Assembly (NCBI GenBank): GCA_029256565.1
Contig: JAQSXQ010000067.1
Location: forward strand, 1 to 7,681
Length of the DNA: 7,681 nucleotides
Direction: 5' to 3'
Source: Mycobacterium sp.
GTDB taxonomy: Bacteria > Actinomycetota > Actinomycetes > Mycobacteriales > Mycobacteriaceae
In this document: in pieces, positions 6,518-7,681 of the stretch
Position numbering within the stretch: position 1 is the stretch's first letter
Layout of the letters: each line of letters starts with the position of its first letter
Program-made: the position numbers and the translations under genes
Notes under the pieces: generated by a model
What the model was told of the DNA's origin: nothing
The model's input: the letters and a program-made list of their open reading frames with translations, nothing else
Databases searched by the model: none

Positions 6518-7192
6518 GTGCGTGTTGTGGTGATGGGGTGCGGCCGAGTGGGCGCATCGCTGGCCGACGGGCTCGCCCGCATCGGTCACGAGGTGGCCGT
6601 CATCGACCGGGACGGCACGGCGTTCCACCGCCTCTCCCCCGAGTTCCCCGGCGAACGGGTGCTCGGCATGGGCTTCGACCGGGACGTGCTGCTACGGGCC
6701 GGGATCGAGGAGGCAGGGGCGTTCGCCGCGGTGTCCTCCGGCGACAACTCCAACATCATCTCGGCGCGGGTCGCGCGCGAGACGTTCGGCGTGGAACGCG
6801 TCGTCGCGCGCATCTACGACGCCAAGCGTGCCGCGGTGTACGAGCGGCTCGGCATCCCGACGGTGGCGACCGTCCCGTGGACCACCGACCGACTGCTCAA
6901 CGTGCTGACCCGCGAGACCGAGACCACGAAGTGGCGCGACCCGTCGGGCAACGTCGGCGTCGCCGAATTGCCGCTGCACGAGGGCTGGGCGGGCCACCGG
7001 GTGACCGCCCTGGAGAACGCGACGCGGGGCCGGGTCGCCTTCATCATCCGATTCGGCAGCGGGATGCTGCCCGAGGCCAAGACCGTCATCCAGGCCGGCG
7101 ACCAGGTGTACCTGGCCGCGGTCTCCGGTCACATCGCCGAGGCCATGGCACTGTCCGCCCTGCCTCCCGCCGAAGACGTGGACGACCAGTGA
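6518..7192 (+). CDS. ceoB: CeoB, TrkA-type RCK (KTN) potassium-transport regulator
   Basis: Cytosolic nucleotide-binding regulator of K+ transport, 224 residues: one RCK_N Rossmann domain (about 1-130) and one RCK_C/TrkA_C domain (about 142-215), equivalent to half of E. coli TrkA. The dinucleotide motif GCGRVG is at 7-12, with acidic Asp30 at the end of strand 2 (VAVIDRD), as in NAD(H)-binding RCK proteins. VVARIYDAKRAAVYERLGIPTV (the last turn of the Rossmann fold) and PEAKTVIQAGDQVYLAA in RCK_C are typical family blocks. The GTG at 6518 has a strong Shine-Dalgarno sequence. ceoC follows in the same direction after 19 bases, so the two are probably co-transcribed and may form a hetero-oligomeric ring. 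The divergent neighbour is a KimA-like permease; no TrkH-like channel is in the window. Known as ceoB or trkA (Rv2691) in M. tuberculosis. Confidence 0.94.
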   Translation: MRVVVMGCGRVGASLADGLARIGHEVAVIDRDGTAFHRLSPEFPGERVLGMGFDRDVLLRAGIEEAGAFAAVSSGDNSNIISARVARETFGVERVVARIYDAKRAAVYERLGIPTVATVPWTTDRLLNVLTRETETTKWRDPSGNVGVAELPLHEGWAGHRVTALENATRGRVAFIIRFGSGMLPEAKTVIQAGDQVYLAAVSGHIAEAMALSALPPAEDVDDQ

Positions 7193-7215
7193 AGGGCCAG
7201 GTGAGCACCCAGTGA
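7189..7215 (+). other. Eight-codon relay ORF between ceoB and ceoC
   Basis: GTG at 7189 opens a frame of eight codons (VKGQVSTQ) ending at TGA 7213-7215. Its GTG overlaps the ceoB TGA as GTGA, and its TGA overlaps the ceoC GTG as GTGA. The 10-base word CCAGTGAAGG occurs at both junctions (7186-7195 and 7209-7218). Whether it is translated is unknown; ceoC also has its own AGGTGAG binding site, so the frame may be incidental. Confidence 0.25.
7199..7205 (+). promoter_or_regulatory. Ribosome binding site (AGGTGAG) for ceoC
   Basis: AGGTGAG ends six bases before the GTG at 7212, supporting that start. It lies inside the short GTGA-linked frame that bridges ceoB and ceoC. Confidence 0.6.
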
Positions 7216-7681
7216 AGGTCGCCATCGCAGGAGCCGGCGCCGTCGGCCGATCCATCGCCCGCGAACTCGTCGAGAACCACACCGTCACGCTGCTGGAACG
7301 CAATCCCGATCACCTCGACGTCGACGCCATCCCCGCCGCGCAGTGGCGGCTCGGCGACGCGTGCGAGCTGAGCCTGCTCGAGTCCGTCGGGCTGGAGGAG
7401 TTCGACGTCGTCATCGCCGCCACCGGCGACGACAAGGCGAACGTCGTGCTGAGCCTGCTGGCCAAGACCGAGTTCGCGGTGCCGCGCGTGGTGGCCCGCG
7501 TCAACGATCCGCGCAACGAATGGTTGTTCGACGAGAACTGGGGTGTCGACGTCGCGGTGTCGACACCGCGCATGCTCGCGTCCCTGGTCGAGGAGGCGGT
7601 GTCCGTCGGCGACCTCGTCCGGCTGATGAGCTTCCGCAAGGGCCAGGCCAACCTGGTCGAGATCACGCTGCCCGACGACAC
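7212..7681 (+). CDS. ceoC: CeoC, second TrkA-type RCK protein, 3' end beyond window
   Basis: Partner of CeoB in the K+-transport regulatory complex. 156 complete codons are present of a protein of about 220 residues; the RCK_C domain is cut by the right edge. The Rossmann motif GAGAVG is at 7-12 and strand 2 ends in VTLLERN with Glu29, where CeoB has Asp30. LGDACELSLLE, VIAATGDDKANVVLSLLAKTE and VARVNDPRNEWLF are close to remembered M. tuberculosis CeoC (Rv2692). The GTG at 7212 is chosen for its AGGTGAG binding site and because it puts the glycine motif directly at the N-terminus, as in CeoB. It lies 19 bases after the ceoB stop in the same orientation, indicating an operon. Truncation here is by the window edge, not a lesion. 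Confidence 0.93.
   Translation, partial: MKVAIAGAGAVGRSIARELVENHTVTLLERNPDHLDVDAIPAAQWRLGDACELSLLESVGLEEFDVVIAATGDDKANVVLSLLAKTEFAVPRVVARVNDPRNEWLFDENWGVDVAVSTPRMLASLVEEAVSVGDLVRLMSFRKGQANLVEITLPDD

Noticed and set aside
6407..6628. A 74-residue N-terminal extension of the permease starting at ATG 6628
   Set aside because: It would run antisense through the ceoB start and its ribosome binding site, has no similarity to KimA or the remembered Rv2690c, and contains no plausible signal. The family N-terminus begins at GTG 6406.
1..7681. Mobile elements, CRISPR arrays, phage attachment sites, rRNA or tRNA genes
   Set aside because: No transposase, terminal repeats, spaced direct repeats or cloverleaf/rRNA sequence could be found; all long stretches are explained by the six genes.

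Overview
The window reads as chromosomal core DNA of a mycobacterium, most likely a rapidly growing Mycolicibacterium-type species. It is very GC-rich, with GTG and TTG starts at several genes. Recalled Mycobacterium tuberculosis relatives match closely: dxs1 (Rv2682c), the Rv2689c RNA methyltransferase, the Rv2690c permease, and ceoB/ceoC (Rv2691/Rv2692). M. tuberculosis carries a different block of genes between dxs1 and Rv2689c. Here that interval holds only an nhaA-type Na+/H+ antiporter gene. I see no mobile element, CRISPR array, rRNA or tRNA, and no sign of recent transfer.

Layout. (1) The minus strand from base 1 to 1628 is the 5' portion of dxs, the first enzyme of the MEP isoprenoid pathway, cut off by the left edge. 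A TAAACT box six bases before the ATG suggests a leaderless mRNA. (2) A 240-bp divergent spacer follows. (3) nhaA lies on the plus strand, with a probable TTG start at 1869 chosen by its ribosome binding site and a stop at 3194. (4) Three bases later, converging from the right, comes the stop of a TRAM-domain, TrmA/RlmD-family RNA uridine methyltransferase (minus, 4412 to 3198). A GC-rich hairpin covers both stop codons. (5) The methyltransferase start overlaps by ATGA the stop of a 665-residue APC-superfamily permease (minus, 6406 to 4409), so the two form a translationally coupled pair. (6) A 111-bp divergent spacer separates the permease from ceoB and ceoC (plus strand), two single-RCK proteins that together resemble a TrkA split in two. 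ceoC runs off the right edge.

How the genes fit together. The right-hand 3.3 kb looks like a potassium-uptake module. The permease matches the recalled Bacillus subtilis K+/H+ symporter KimA over its whole length, including every residue I remember as coordinating K+. It is divergent from two RCK-type nucleotide-binding regulators, and no TrkH/KtrB channel subunit is in the window. The testable idea is that CeoB/CeoC regulate, or act with, this KimA-like permease. With NhaA nearby, the window groups monovalent-cation and pH homeostasis functions next to dxs. Most of this is conserved mycobacterial sequence. The points worth a second look are the RCK/KimA pairing, the eight-codon relay ORF between ceoB and ceoC, the Ca2+-loop-like tail of NhaA, and the unusual cysteine spacing in the RNA methyltransferase.
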